From Reticulascus tulasneorum (lineage: Eukaryota > Ascomycota > Sordariomycetes > Glomerellales > Reticulascaceae), in NCBI GenBank assembly GCA_001557505.1, contig LSAX01000010.1, positions 1,488,001 through 1,552,000 of the forward strand: DNA of 64,000 bases, written 5' to 3'. The notes below the pieces were generated by a model that did not search any database, was not told the DNA's origin, and saw nothing but the letters and a program-made list of their open reading frames with translations. A program made the translations under genes and the position numbers. Shown here in pieces: positions 48,130-60,650 of this stretch; the first letter of the stretch is position 1, and each line of letters starts with the position of its first letter.

Positions 48130-49177
48130 GGTGGTCTTTATTTTTATATATTTTTAGTTATGCATACGGTGTCTCGAGAGTTCTTCTGGTCTAGGTTGGG
48201 TAAACAGGCGTTCGGACCAGAAGGTCAACATTCTTTACTGGCTATGATACACCACCCGGTCACCCGGCGGCATTCATTTTGTTTCCTTTTACACGGATGG
48301 TTTCTCAGTTGTCAATAGTCTTCGGAATAGATACGTACACAAGTACCTGCAAGCAATGGGGTCTAATTGGCTTAAACTTCATCAATCACATCTCGGGACT
48401 CGGGAGTGCTTCAGCAGTTGGGTATCAACGTTAGATTGGGTTGCAAGACCTCGAGCCACAATGTTACGGAACTTGTGCTGTCCATGTCTCTGTGAGAAAT
48501 GTAATTGGCGTAGAAGAAGCGAGAAATTGGCGAACCATCTGGGCCGATTCATGTCTGACACGAGGTCAACGTGCGAGGATTATCATGAGATGCAATGTGG
48601 GACGGGAGGCGTCATACAACACACAAGTCGTTATTCATCATTCTCTATCTGCTACAAGATCGGTGAAACACCATCCGAACACCTCTCTCCCTCCTTTTCA
48701 CACACAGCTACATCTTCCTCCAATCAGTTCTAGCACTTAAGTCTATCAAGACAACTCATCAACAAAATTTGAGCTTGAAGCTCTACATGATCATCGAGCG
48801 CCTTCCTTGGCGTCGGCTTTCTCTCGCATCTGTCCTTCTGACAAATGGGTTTAATATCCTCGGGAATCCATGGCTTCATACCAAGCTTGGAACAGCATTG
48901 GCTCATCCGGTGGGAGGCTCTCCGAGACAAGGGTGTCTCACGGCACGAGAGCTCACATCTGGTGGTTCAGATGGGCCCATCGTCCGCAGCTCAATTCTTC
49001 CAAGACTGGAATTGGAATTGGCATGCTGGGGGATTTTTCTTTATGCACTTGCAACGTCCAGAATCTTGTGTTTCCGGGTAGCAGATAGAGTGGGTTCGCT
49101 GCATTTACGGGTGCATGTTAGTTGTGTTTTGTCCGTGATGATGTTGTAAAAGGGGTGGAGGTTACGGACCAAAATGT
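48130..49177. other. Intergenic, convergent 3' ends
   Basis: About 1 kb between the stops of the rhodopsin-domain gene (+) and the C2H2 regulator (-). The overlapping short frames are not supported. No repeat or RNA was seen. Confidence 0.6.
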
Positions 49178-50970
49178 TCATCCTGTTGGAACGAAGGTCC
49201 GGCGGTATGACGTCTGGTTGGCATTCGCCTGTGGGTTTGGTCCAAGTCCGTGGGAGATTTTGTCCATGGCAGCCAGGCGGCTACGGGCCGCCTCGATTAG
49301 AGCGGCGTTTCCGGCGTCCTCGGGTCGGACAAGATCACGGAGGATATTCTCAAGGGCCTTGTGGTGTCCCATCCACTCGTCGACGAGGGGCCTGGCAGAT
49401 GGCTCTTCCTTGACAGCCTCCATTACTTGGCTGGCCTTAGCCGCGGCCTTGCGGTTTCCCGAAGATCCAGGGGCCTTGGGGGCATCCTTGCGCTTCCGGC
49501 TCTTGGATGGTTGTTGGGGCTGAGGTGCTCCAGTGGACACCGGGGATCCAGGGGCTCCATTGTCATTGTGGACGCGGCGCATGTGATCCTTAAGGTTCCA
49601 TTGGCGAGGGAATCCATTTCCGATCATGGCACGATCGCATCCATCATAGCTGCACAGGAAGGGCTTGTCACCATGGCCATGCATAGCGTGGGCCTCACGC
49701 TCGTGTCGCAGGAGACAGGCAGTGGAAGAGAACCGGGCGTTCTCACAAGAATCGTTCTTGCAGCGGTAGGGCTTCAGATGGGAATCCACGAACTTGCTGG
49801 GGAGGAGAAAAAGAAGCTACTGTTAGTTTCCGGCCGGGGCACATTCAAACAAAGGAGTGGGTCTTACTCGTAGTTGCACTTGAGTTTCTCGGGCTTGTGG
49901 CTGCATGATGCTTGGCCTTCCCATGGACAATGGAAGAGGCCATCGGCCTTGGGTGTTGCGTTTTTGTAGAGGGGGTGTTCCCGGGCTGTGTCGCCTTCAT
50001 TGGCGGGGCGGCGGGTTGTGAAGGATGGGGGGAGAGAGAGATCAGCGAAATCATCAGGCATGATGGTCATGCCGCTCCCGGATAGATCGTCCTCGATCAA
50101 TTCTTGGCCACCCAGTTTCCGGTTGTTCCTGAACAGATCCGCCATGTGAGACATAGGCTCGTCGCTAAAGCAACAATCTGGAAGGACATACCTTGGAGAT
50201 TGGCTAAGAAGAGTTGGTGATCCGCCCTCGCTGTTGGGAGGCGAGGACATCAACCAGCCATCGGGACTTCCGGCAGATGATCCGGTGGGGCTGAAAGAGG
50301 AGGCCAAGGAAGTTGTGGGTGAGTACACTGACAGACTGGCGTCTGGTTCCAGTTGCATCTGGCCAGGAGCCACGTGCATGGCCAATTCTGCTGGCAAAGG
50401 GAGTCCATCAGGCATACCCAGGTCCATGGGGAGGTTTGGAAAGAACATTTGCGATGGGATCGCGTTTGGGTCAGAGTCCAGGAAGCAAGAGTTCACGTCC
50501 ATCAACTGGCCATTGGTCTGGGAACGATCCGAAAAGGCAGATGCATTACCTGTGATGTCCATGTGGGACATTTGAGAAGATGCTTGTGATAATGAAGAGG
50601 CAATCCTGGGTCGTCCCTTAGGCGAGGAGGCCTTGAGTGTCCGGTGCTTTTGGCTCCCGGTCGAGCTTCTAGAAGTTCCCCTCCGCATAGGCTCACCGCC
50701 AATGGGAGCAGCCACGGACGTGGCAGAGGCTACAGAAGCCCAATTGTTATGAATATCCTCTAGGCCATGTGTGGAGTCCTTTGGTCGCGGGGTAATATGG
50801 CCATCGAAGGCATATGTGAAATCCTCAGAGTCTCCCGGGTGGGCAGATCCATTGTCTGAGAAGTCTTGGAAGTTCTGTGAACCTTCTCCTGTCGTGTCCC
50901 ACGACGAACCACTCAGGTCCGTGGATGGTCCTGTTTGAGAAGAAAAGGAAAAGATTCCGGAACTGGGCAT
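49178..50970 (-). CDS. C2H2-type zinc-finger transcription factor (573 aa)
   Basis: DNA-binding regulator with a long activation-type N-terminus. Exons are 50970-49868 and 49796-49178; the 71-bp intron 49797-49867 (GTAAGA...CCCCAG) splits an Asp codon inside the zinc-finger region, giving KLKCNYDKFVDSHLKPYRC. The first 345 residues are Ser/Pro/Gly/Asp-rich and disordered in character. Then come GLFHCPWEGQASCSHK, a finger YRCKNDSCENARFSS...RHEREAH (C-x4-C...H-x4-H) and a second with an extended spacer (FLCSYDGCDR...WNLKDHMRRVH). A basic KSRKRKDAPKAPG stretch follows as a likely nuclear signal, then a helical C-terminus. The start at 50970 is conservative: a CCCCCCAG splice acceptor 26 bases upstream shows that a leader intron ends there, and the frame stays open across it. 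Target genes cannot be inferred. Confidence 0.88.
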
Positions 50971-53900
50971 TGCGGCCTGGTAAAAACTGTAATCGCTGGG
51001 GGGAGGTTAGTGTTCTGTTTCTCCACTTCTACAAAATGCAGCAAGCTAGCAACAACAAATGAAAAAAAAAGACCATCAGCATGGCACAACTTTGTTCCTG
51101 TATGAGCATTGACCGTTAGTGAATGTGTCTTTGAAGAGGGGGTGACAGGGTTCGCCAGTTCAGTTACAGACCAAGCTGATGTACGAAAGTCATCTTAGGA
51201 TCCGGCCAGAAGCGTGCGTACAAATCCGGGAAGCCATGGTTGGTCGAGATTAGGGCCAATGGGGATATGGGATCGAGGTAAATGCCAGTAAGATGCGAGT
51301 CCATTTGGTTCGTAGTCATGATAGAATCCTGTTGCGTAATAGAAAGGGGAAGTAGCTCCATTGCAGGGAAACGTCAGTCCATGGGGTTCCAGTCTATGGG
51401 ATGTACTCCAGCTATCAAGCGGTTGATGGGCATGCCGGTTGGCCTGGTTAGGTCCATTGTCTTGGGAAAAGAGAGCGCCGCCTCGTCGTTGGGAGCACCT
51501 GGTGGTGTGTATCATATAATCTTTCCTCAGCAAGAAGCCGAGCCTCAGAGGACATCTTGGTGGAACTGGAGGCATTTCCTGTCTGGATCAGGATATCCAT
51601 GTCACGGGAAATCAAGGCCAGCAAACGGTGCTCAGGATCCTGTTAGGAAGGGTTCAGCGGAGACTCCTTGGCATGATGATCCAGTGGTAACATGGTTTTC
51701 CTTGGGAGAATCTCAGGTGCGGTCGCACCGCAATCATATTGAATTGCAATGTATTGTCGAGTAAGCTACCCTACATCACCACGCAAAAGCACGAGGCAAA
51801 AGTGAAGCGTGAAGGGAGCAGAGAGCCAGGGCAAAATGGTCCATCCAGGCAAAATATTTCCACTGGTTTGTATGTATCCATGAAGGAATTCCTGTCTGGT
51901 TCTCGGAACTGCGGCTCCAGTGTAAATCCTTCGGCGACCATTGCAGGCTGACCCGGGGAAAAGGCATAATAAAAGGCTTCCATGTCCTGGGATAATCCGG
52001 TCTCCATTGGAAAATTGCTGTTGTTTATTTGTGTCTCAGCGGGACATACTTACCACTTGTTCTTGGTAAAATTTGTATTTGTTTTCCATGTCTGGCTAGA
52101 CGAGTCCATCAACAGTGTTGAGGAGCATTTGTGCGGTCAAGGTCCACGGGATGTCCTGGGAAAGTTTCCATGAGGGTTCTTTGGGGTGAGATCCTTGTCC
52201 GCGGGCAAAAGGAAAAAAAAGGATCCGTGACATGGCGAGAATGGAAATACGACAAAGCATAACATTATTGGCGAACAACATGAGCGCAGAAGAAAAAGCA
52301 AATGGACCGCCCCGGGAAGACAAGAGAAAGAAAGTACCTAGATGGCGTGTGGACATCGTCCAACTCAATGGAATTGTAGCCAGGCATATCCGGGCGTGGG
52401 ATAACAAGGGCAGTCATTGAATCCTCGGTGCGTGTATCAAGCAGTCCAGGGCAATGAAGCTCTCTACTCGGATGAGTTTGTCGAATGTTTTCTGCAGAGG
52501 CCGGTGGCAGTAAGCAGCTGGCAGCGTTGTCTGTTGTTGAAGCTTGTCGTGGAACAGGATGATCCTTGCGAGAGTGGCAAAATATGGAGATCACCTCAGG
52601 CTTTCTTGGGGAAGAAGGGATGAGAGACAGATGTTGTGTGAGGGCAGGGAAGTGTGGAGGAGGGTTGAAGAAGAGATGGAGAGAGAAGAGTTGGGTTGGC
52701 AGAGATCAACAGGAGTGCAGAAAAGGTTGGGCAGGAATAGTTGGGCTGAAAAATAGAAGGGAAGAAAAGGGAAGTTGGGCAGAGAGGGGGTAAGCGGGTT
52801 TTAATGTTGCAGAGCCAAATTGTGGGCTGCCGAAAAGTATTGCTTTCGCAACTGGCCAAATCAAACCCCCAGACCCATATGACGCCTTGGTTTTCCAATG
52901 ACAGCGGCCGTCGTCTCTCCTTTGCAGTGGTTTTTAAATTTAGTTTGGCCGACATGGCCGTCACATAGGCCGCAGGACTGAGCTGGCCCCAAATGACTGC
53001 ACATGTCATAGGCTCGGTCCGTAGGGGGCTTGGGACGCCTGCGGTGACTGGACTACTTCCCACGCTTCCTTGATTTTGGGAGGGTCGCGGGTGGGGTTGG
53101 GGAAGCATCCGCGACCTATGGTGTTTTGCTGCCAGCGGAGGTGACAAGGGATCATGATGGCTGCAGCTTGCCAGCGACAACTCATCCCTGCCGGCTGCAG
53201 CCTCCCACCACTCGTTCACATGCTCGCTCACACTCTCCCAAACTCAACTGCCCTCGTACCGGACTTGTCCCATCCTATTGTTTTGACGAAGAGACGGAGT
53301 GACGAGTAAGTTTGTAGGCGCTAGCCAGCCCCGGCCCGGCCATCATTCTCTCGTCCCCCAGCTACATACATGCTGTACTGTACCATCCCGCGGCTGTTGC
53401 GGGAGATTGTCCCAGCCCATCGATCTAATGTAGATGGGCTCCATTATGCCCACTCATTCCTGGATCTCCATTCAAAATATCCGCCTCGGGCGCGCGATTC
53501 ATTCGACCGTCAAAGCACTAATTTGTCCACGGTTCTCGAGACGGCGCTCTTGGCTGGTCTGATTGACCGCCAGGTGGCCCAGAGGACGAAGGTCAGCCTG
53601 GGAGAAGGCAGGCAGGCAGGCAGGTTGCAGAGAGGCGACGCACTGCTGGTTGGAGCGTGAGCTGCCCTGCACTGGACCAATGTCTCATCACCATCCGACA
53701 GACCATGGTTGTGTCCTCCTTCGAGTGGCTCTCCAGCTGCTGCCGACCACGCCGGCCGCATGAATGTATGGCCATAGCCAATGCGGGTTGCACGAGATGC
53801 TTCATCGACCGTGAGCTCCTCACCAACCATTCGTCTGCTTTTGGCAGTACTGCAACGCGGTGCATTTGGAACATGCGGGCTACGGCCAGCTAGTCACCTT

Positions 53901-54754
53901 TTTTCTCGAGTTGTAATATGACAACTCACTCTCACTCGTCCAACTTCCATTTCAGGAGCGGGGCAGCTGCACTTATGGAGCTGTGAGCTGGCGATGCAGG
54001 ACGGTGCTTGGTTGTGACGGATCCATCGCCGCGACAGCTGGCCCACACCAACGATTCGTTGCCTTCCGAACCATGCTGTCCTCGTTTCAGCAGAATGGTG
54101 CTGGAAGAGAGGAGAGAAGAGAAGAGACAGCCCAGGTCTACGGACCAGACTGGACTGTACGGCAACTTTCTTGAGTGGCCAGCAAAGTTATTGGCCCGCT
54201 TCAGGAACAAGTAGAAAGCCGTGCCAACCCATTCCAGAGCTCGAGACCAAACGGCAAATTCATGGCTAGTGCCTTCCACGTACCAATGCGAGCGTCGCAC
54301 GTGATACAGCACCTGCCTTCGATCCTTTTCAACTTCAGATGCTTGGGACCAGTTCCTAGTTCGCCTCACTGTCTCCGGCTACCTTTCCTAGTAGTCGAAG
54401 AAGTTTGCCATCGACGCATGGCAACCTGGTCCCGAACCAGGACATCATCGCTCGCTATCAAGTGCCTTCGATGGGGCTTTCTTGGTCAACGTCGGGTTCT
54501 TGCTACAACCAATGCTTTTCTTTATCGGTGCTATCTTGATGCTAATGGCCAAGCCCTCACCGCCATCTGAAGGTCAGAAGGCCAACTTTGTGGGTCAGAT
54601 GAGGCGCAAGACCAGCAAGAATCCAGAATTGTATGTTAGTTCACGGACAGCAAGGCTTCGCGGAACATCATGCATGAGATGGACTGGTGTGTGACGAACG
54701 AGAAGCATCTCAGCCCCTTGGAAAGTGCAGATATTTGTATCATACATATTGGTG
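50971..54754. other. Long leader/promoter of the C2H2 gene and intergenic DNA
   Basis: Minus-strand leader with a splice acceptor at 50996-50997 and several AUG-started short ORFs (51164-51361, 65 codons; 51771-52007, 78 codons beginning METGLSQDMEAFYYAF). The frame at 52596-53231 is low-complexity Pro/Ser/Leu sequence. A fragment resembling a decayed membrane-protein gene on the + strand lies at 54395-54784. GGCA repeats occur near 53610. Confidence 0.45.
51771..52007 (-). other. Upstream ORF in the C2H2 leader (78 codons)
   Basis: Starts METGLSQDMEAFYYAF and has protein-like composition for its first 45 codons. It could be an upstream ORF in the 5' leader or an unrecognised first exon. No donor within it has the phase needed to join the acceptor at 50996 cleanly, so I do not attach it to the C2H2 coding sequence. 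Confidence 0.3.
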
Positions 54755-54784
54755 TTATGACTCAATACTCAGAGCAGACTCGGA
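54395..54784 (+). pseudogene. Possible decayed gene fragment with one membrane segment
   Basis: After an acceptor-like CCTAGTAG, a 300-base open stretch (54395-54694) reads SKKFAIDAWQPGPEPGHH, then a strongly hydrophobic NVGFLLQPMLFFIGAILMLM and MAKPSPPSEGQKANF through KNPELYV. At about 54636 the protein-like reading jumps frame to FTDSKASRNIMHEMDWCV and NEKHLSPLESADIC, without a possible intron between the two. I infer a broken gene remnant. I recognise no family, and chance cannot be excluded. Confidence 0.25.
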
Positions 54785-56530
54785 CCAAACAGTAGGACTC
54801 GAGACGGCAGACCAATCCACAGGACCGTCTTCGAATACCAGAGGTTCGCCAAACACAGCGTCCTCCCAGATCTGCCTTAGCCTCCTTTCTCCTTCGTACC
54901 CGTCGCTCCAAGCTACTTCCTCAAGTGCCAGCTTCGTATCCTCCCAGGTATCGAGCCCCATAACCTGGCTCACGATTTGCATTTTGTCAGCATATATCCT
55001 TTTCCATTTTCCCATTTGTGCAATTCCTTGCGGAAGTATTGGATTGGCAGTAGCGGCAATCGCGGCTCCAAAGAGAACACTCCAGAGCCACAATGGCCGA
55101 CTGAATGTACCCAACAGCATGTCCGCCTCTTTCACCGCCAAGTCGTCTGTTAGCTGCTCGAGAAGGTAGGCAGTGAGCACGCAGTCCATCTCACTATCGT
55201 TCAGAGCTATGATGAGGTAGAAGAAAGTGGCGATATAGCTTGCCCTACTACTTTTGGAGTCATGATTCAGCATATCGGGGATGTCCTGGTTAGGGTCGAA
55301 GCCTCTTGATATTTCCCAATCGAGGTTCCTGGTTGAATCCTGCCAGAGCCGATCGGCCGACGTCTCAGAAGCCTGCCACCATCCGTACTTCGGTGCCTTT
55401 TTTGGGGGCAAGTTGGAGATATCCCACAGCGAGCTGAAGAGGAGTGCGATAACTGTTGGCTGGTAGTCACTGTTTATCGCATTGAGGATGATGTCGTGCT
55501 TTTCTTTCCGCAGGCGCTCGCCGGCCCTATTCCGTTTGTCAGAACGTGGTTCGCACAGAGCCGATGGAAATTCACTTACATCTCTAGCATTTGCTGCGCT
55601 AGATTTACCCTCATCAGTTTGTACCCGTTTCGTTGGCTGGTAAGTTTGTGGATCCCTCTCAAATGTTTGGATGATGCTTCGAGGTCTCCGACCGCACCCT
55701 TGGCAAGTTAGCTATGGGCGTATTTTAGTCTAAGCCGATGGTATTTACCTCCGTCAGCGCTAGGGTAGCTATAGCACATATTGTGGTACTGCTTGTGGCT
55801 TTCTTCGGGTCGGACACTTGCTCTTTCGCAAACTCGTACGCTGCGGCTTTGTGGTATAGGAATGGCATCTTGACATTGTCGAGGGACCCAGTGACCCAAG
55901 CCCACTGGCAAGCGGCGATGACGAGGCAGCCGTGAAGTAGGCCAGGGTGCATTAGAGCTCTTTGCACACTGCGCAGGTTGTTAGCTCCGATGAACAGGCT
56001 TCTGAGCCATGTAGGTGACATACGCGCACATGTTCGGACCCCTTTCAACCGCAGTCTGGCCCCGAACATAGAAGTTCACGACTGGATGAGACACGGATTA
56101 GAAGGTCCATAGTCAGGCCTGGGAAAGTGAGCATACATTGATGGAACAGCCATCTTGACTTGGATGACAGCTGGTACTCGCTGGAATAGCCTGTCAAGGT
56201 CTCATTAGGCAAGACGGTCACGAGACTATTGCTAGAGGGTTCCGAAGTGCCCACTGATGCAGTCTCGGATTCGGAAGATGCTCGCTCTGCAACAGCCGCG
56301 TAGACACATGCACTGCCATTCTGCAGACAATGCGTACTATGGGCGAGATTAGCTACGCGGTACGCAACAGACAGCGCAATGGCTCTCTTGCGCTACTGCC
56401 GGCCATGCAGGTACCAAACTCACCAGAGTGGTCTGCGCTCGTCGCAACGAACGTGTCGAGTTTTGCATGCGGAACACCCGTTCTTGCTTCGCTTATGGAA
56501 CTTCCTGACGCGGCTCTTTGGAGGTGCCAT
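54755..56530 (-). CDS. Zn2Cys6 transcription factor with fungal-specific regulatory domain (491 aa)
   Basis: Six exons: 56530-56424, 56336-56137, 56081-56024, 55968-55749, 55698-55580 and 55526-54755. Introns are 50-87 bp with good donors (GTGAGT, GTATGC, GTATGT, GTAAAT, GTAAGT) and CTAAC/CTAAT branches. The ATG at 56530 opens MAPPKSRVRKFHKRSKNG. The zinc cluster follows at once: C19-x2-C22-x6-C29-x6-C36-x2-C39-x6-C46, the classic spacing, with the first intron splitting the C36 codon. Residues from about 125 match the fungal-specific transcription factor style of DUF3468 proteins: HPGLLHGCLVIAACQWAW, then GDLEASSKHLRGIHKL and a helical C-terminal half ending SALSIES. The middle exon (HQFVNFYVRGQTAVERG) links them. 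It is probably nuclear; targets are unknown. The exon joins were checked for phase and are all consistent. Confidence 0.88.
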
Positions 56531-59500
56531 CTCCTTGAATTGGAATACTTGCTTCGATTTGATCTTAGGAACCCCGGGATACGAGCTGGAATGATTGGCA
56601 AAGCAATCTGTGCAGGACTAGTATGCGTTCCAGATCCACACGAAGCATGCAGAGACCAGCAGCTACAAGGGAAGAAGTTACTTTTACAGCGGATGGTGGT
56701 GAGGGGTGATTAGGATGACCAAGACACCGCTCAGATCCGCGAGTTTCGAATTATATCGCCCTCCCCGACTCCCGGGTTGCTGTCAAATCCACCGGCTGGG
56801 TAGGTTTAATGAGGTCAAGCTGGGACTGCGGCAGTGTCCCACTAGTCATCACCCTGGAGCATCGGGATGCCCATGGGAACAGTGGATCCCAGCGTCAGTG
56901 AGGCCCGGTGATTGGTGGACTCGCATCTCTGGCCAGTCTTCTAGACGAAACCTGCATATGGGCTGCATTAAGCGAAGCAATGAACTTTCCCGATAGTGAA
57001 GTGGACCGGGATTATGCTATCCAAGCGACGTCACTGGCTGTCCCACGTAATATTTGCAGACGGAAGAGACTGCTTACTCATGCGGGGAGAGGAAAGGCAG
57101 AATCCACCCCGCGACCAGTCCGGAACGCCCTCATTTTGGGGGGCGGGCTTGTCAATGCCAATACGCCCGGATCTCGAGTTTTGCTTCGGAATGAGACACC
57201 CCAGTCCGGTACCTCGAAGGAGCCGGGCGGTTGCCAGACCTTCGGAGGACAGCCCGCCTAGATCTCCTCCCAAATGTACCACTTTCATGCCGGGCCAGTG
57301 CAGCCCCGGGTCTCTAGTACAGATGCCGCTGGACGGCATAGAAGCCGGCTCGGGTCCTCCGTCTCTCCCTCCCCGCGGCTCGCTCTTCAAGACGGCGTGC
57401 TGCATTTCCTTCCATCCCCACGGTGGCACGGCCATACTGTGTAATTATCTTGGAAGCTCGACGTTGTAAAACCTCCCCTTAACTGACCCCGTCACAATAA
57501 TAGTCCGGTCAAATATTGAGATATACGTCATTGATGACTAGATTGTTATGTAGTCAATCATATTATCTGGTATGCAGATGAATGCAAGTGATCTGAATCA
57601 AAGCGACGACATGATTCCAGGTGACGACCAGAGTAGCCGGGGGAAAACAAGCCGGGCGGGTGGTGCGTGGTGGTTGAGCAACAAAAGGTCCCATCTCTCC
57701 AAGCTTGCTCGGGCGAAGCCCTGGAGAGTCGACCCCCCGAGATCCGAATACAACCCCCCCGGGCGATCGTCCGACCATCATTTAATTATGGCCCTACCGA
57801 CAAGTCGTGCTGCCCCATATGCCTGGGATACGAGGGTTTGCCCTGAGGCACGTCATGCCACGTTCTTCGCCCTATTCGTCCCAGGAAGACGTCGATAACA
57901 CCTGGGCCAACCGAAAACGACATGCCTTGAATTCAGGATGGTTTGGTCCCATTGGTTGCCTTCCCAGACTAACCCCAAAATACCCCAACCTTCAACTACC
58001 AACCGACTACGTCAAGGCAATTGAAATGCATGCATGCACGCACTACTCCAAGCCTTGGAGGGTAAGCAGGCCTCACGAAATCCATCCATTATCGGGCAAG
58101 ATTGTAATTTTGGGACACGATAAAACCGGATCTTTTACAGGATTTCGATTCGTTGCATCTCGCCCAGTCACTGTTGACGGACCCGAATTAGCCATTCCGA
58201 ATGAGATCGAAAATGGGCATCAAGGCATGTTGGGCATTCCCCCATTGTGTCGCAAGATTTTGTGCCCAACCCATATTTGTTGTCACCGCTCTTCTCTCTC
58301 CAAGGTACTTCCCTGCACAATTAGTCCCATCCGATACAAATGTCTACACAGCATTTCGGGCAACAATATCTCCAACCCGGAAAAGGTGTCATCCCAGCCC
58401 AATCGGTGCCCTACTGAATTAGCACTATCCATCTCGGACTGTCGAGACGTCCAATGACTTGCCGTCGTTCGCCTATAGAGCTAGCTGTAAGACTGCTTCG
58501 CCATCTGGGATGCCCCTTGAGGCGGGGGGACAAGTGTCGTAGTCGACTTTGCCTTGCGGAGCTCAGCTTGCGAGCAATCGCAAGCGCTGATCTCCTCCCT
58601 CACACATTGAGCCGGCGACGTTGCAGACTCTGGCTGGCCTCGAGAAACCAAGTCCAATCCCTTCTGTGGTCGAGGGACGCCTGACGGATTCCGCACTCGT
58701 CGCGCTTGTGGTTTGCGAGCCGGTCACGTATCACTTAGTCCATGCGGCTGGCGTGGGCCGAAACCTGGACTTTCTCCATCGTGTTGGTCATTGGGGCGAC
58801 TGCACATCTTTGTCTTGTTCTAGACACTCACATCTGGTCCTGGTCCCTGTCCTCCTCCGCCTGTCTCTCGAACGAGGCATCTCACTGTGCCGTGTTTGAC
58901 CAGGATCAACCTTTCTTCCCGCCCCAGCGCCGTTCCCACGAGTGGCACATCGCAACCACATAAAATGCCTCCATTCCGAACTTGAAAGGCCAACTCCCCA
59001 GCATCCTGTCCACTTCTCATCTTCGTCCATCCCAGGAAGTGTTTGGTATATTCGTTTTGCGCCAGCAGAACATAACATCGCACTAGTATATCCTAGTGCT
59101 GCCCGTCATCCCACTTCGGAGAGATCTTATAAGCCAGCTGGCTGTCGTGGAGACAAGTCGTTTCTTGGAACCGATCAGCTGCTCCCCCATCCATCATCAT
59201 CCACACCGCCAGTGCAGCAAAAAGAACAAACCGGACTAGTCCCGGGATTTACAATCCATACAATCCTAGAACGAGCCCTCGTTGTCGTGGATTCCCTGGT
59301 GTTTGAGAGGACTTTTGGCCGAGATCTTTGCAAGGAATCCTGCCCGAGGATACTCAACCCAGAGGACATATTTGGAGATCCTGGCTATCCTGCCAGGCTG
59401 ACTTGACTACCGAGGACTATTCTTATTTCATGTTGCGTTCCTACTTTGGATAATCAGAAAAGCTTCCATATTGCTGTTGACCTTTTGATCTTTTTTTCCC

Positions 59501-59546
59501 ACGCCAAGAGATGGCTCAGCCGGACTTTGCCTATAGATCATCTGCC
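56531..59546. other. Intergenic between divergent genes
   Basis: Three kilobases holding the promoters of the Zn2Cys6 regulator (-) and the 326-residue gene (+). A 216-codon + frame (57807-58457) is long but has no recognisable domain, and several other frames overlap it. No repeat or RNA gene was recognised. Confidence 0.5.
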
Positions 59547-60650
59547 ATGTCGAACGGACCGTGGAACTCTTCACGAAGGTGCGGACCGATCTTCCCACCT
59601 TCTATGGACTTCAGAAGAAGCTAACTTGCACACAGCCAGATGTACACTGATACACTGCAGAATGGGGGAGGATATGACACTGGTTTCTATCGCCCACCAA
59701 GGTAAGAAGAACCGGACGACGAGACCCCGCTGCAAGAATATCCCAATAACATCAACCCTTCTCAAAGCGTGACCTATTCCCCTGGCACAAGCACATACAA
59801 TCTTCCATTGGGGAACAATGGCCTTACTGGGCGAATCGACTCCTCCTATCAGACCACACCTTCTTATAACACACGGCCAGCGTCTGGCACTTACAGCACC
59901 AGTGGTGCTGCATATGGCTCGTACAAGAGTACGACGTCCCAGGCATGGGATCCTCAGGAGAGATACTCACCCACGGATTCCGTGGACGATATCATTGCCT
60001 CGCCGAACCTTTCGGACTACTCCCTTGACAATACTGCTGGTACGACGCCTCCAGGAAAGAACAAGGCGAACGGCAAGAATCGACCGCAACGCCGCCCGTC
60101 AAACCGCGACGAGTTCGACGGGCCACACCAGTTCCTCGCCCGCCCTCCGCAAGACTATATCGCCCAGCAAGAACGAGAACTGCCGCACCTCCCCACGAAC
60201 CTGCACGTCCAAGAGCAGGACAGCGTCCTGACACAAGTAAACGATCGTCTTGCCCAATGCGCTTTCGACTTCGTCGCAAAATACCAATTCCCGATTCCGC
60301 TGACGCAGGATATGCGCCCAGTCGAGCGACCACAGGACCGCGAGTGGACGGAGTGGGTATACCTTCTCAAGCGGCTAGCTACCAAGCGCCGCATCCCTGC
60401 GCGCGTTCTCTACAACGGTCAGATCAAGCAGTTCGTCACCATCCTCGAGAACTCGCTCGAGATGCGACACGCCGCCAAACATCAGAGCCGGCCACTTAAG
60501 GACGATCGCAACATTCTGCAGCTGATCTCGGCTGGGATTCAGGTCGCCAAGATCCTCAAGGATGCGTCGGCCATGGACTACCTTGACCGGCTATACGTTT
60601 CCACCGAGAAGCAAATCCAGGACCGCGCAGCCGTGCGGTTCCGGAGCTGA
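59547..60650 (+). CDS. Conserved-looking protein of unknown function (326 aa, three exons)
   Basis: I cannot name the family. Exons are 59547-59578 (MSNGPWNSSR), 59636-59701 and 59768-60650. Intron 1 (57 bp) has a GTGCGG donor, GCTAAC branch and ACACAG acceptor. Intron 2 (66 bp) has a GTAAGA donor and CAAAG acceptor. The N-terminal half is Gly/Tyr/Ser/Thr/Asn-rich and disordered in character (YSPGTSTYNLPLGNNG, SSYQTTPSYNTRP). From about residue 165 it becomes a helical domain (VNDRLAQCAFDFVAKYQF, WTEWVYLLKRLATKRR, QLISAGIQVAKILKDASAM) reaching the end at RFRS. There is no membrane or signal sequence. Intron 2 is a multiple of three and open apart from the TAA made by its own donor, so the model around it is the weak point. 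The C-terminal exon is firmly coding. Confidence 0.8.

Noticed and set aside
52596..53231. 211-codon minus frame in the C2H2 upstream region
   Set aside because: Pro/Ser/Leu-rich translation of a CT-rich promoter or leader; no conserved pattern.
57807..58457. 216-codon + frame between the Zn2Cys6 regulator and the 326-residue gene
   Set aside because: Longest unexplained frame here, but it shows no domain or membrane pattern and has no supporting splice context; kept only as a chance frame.
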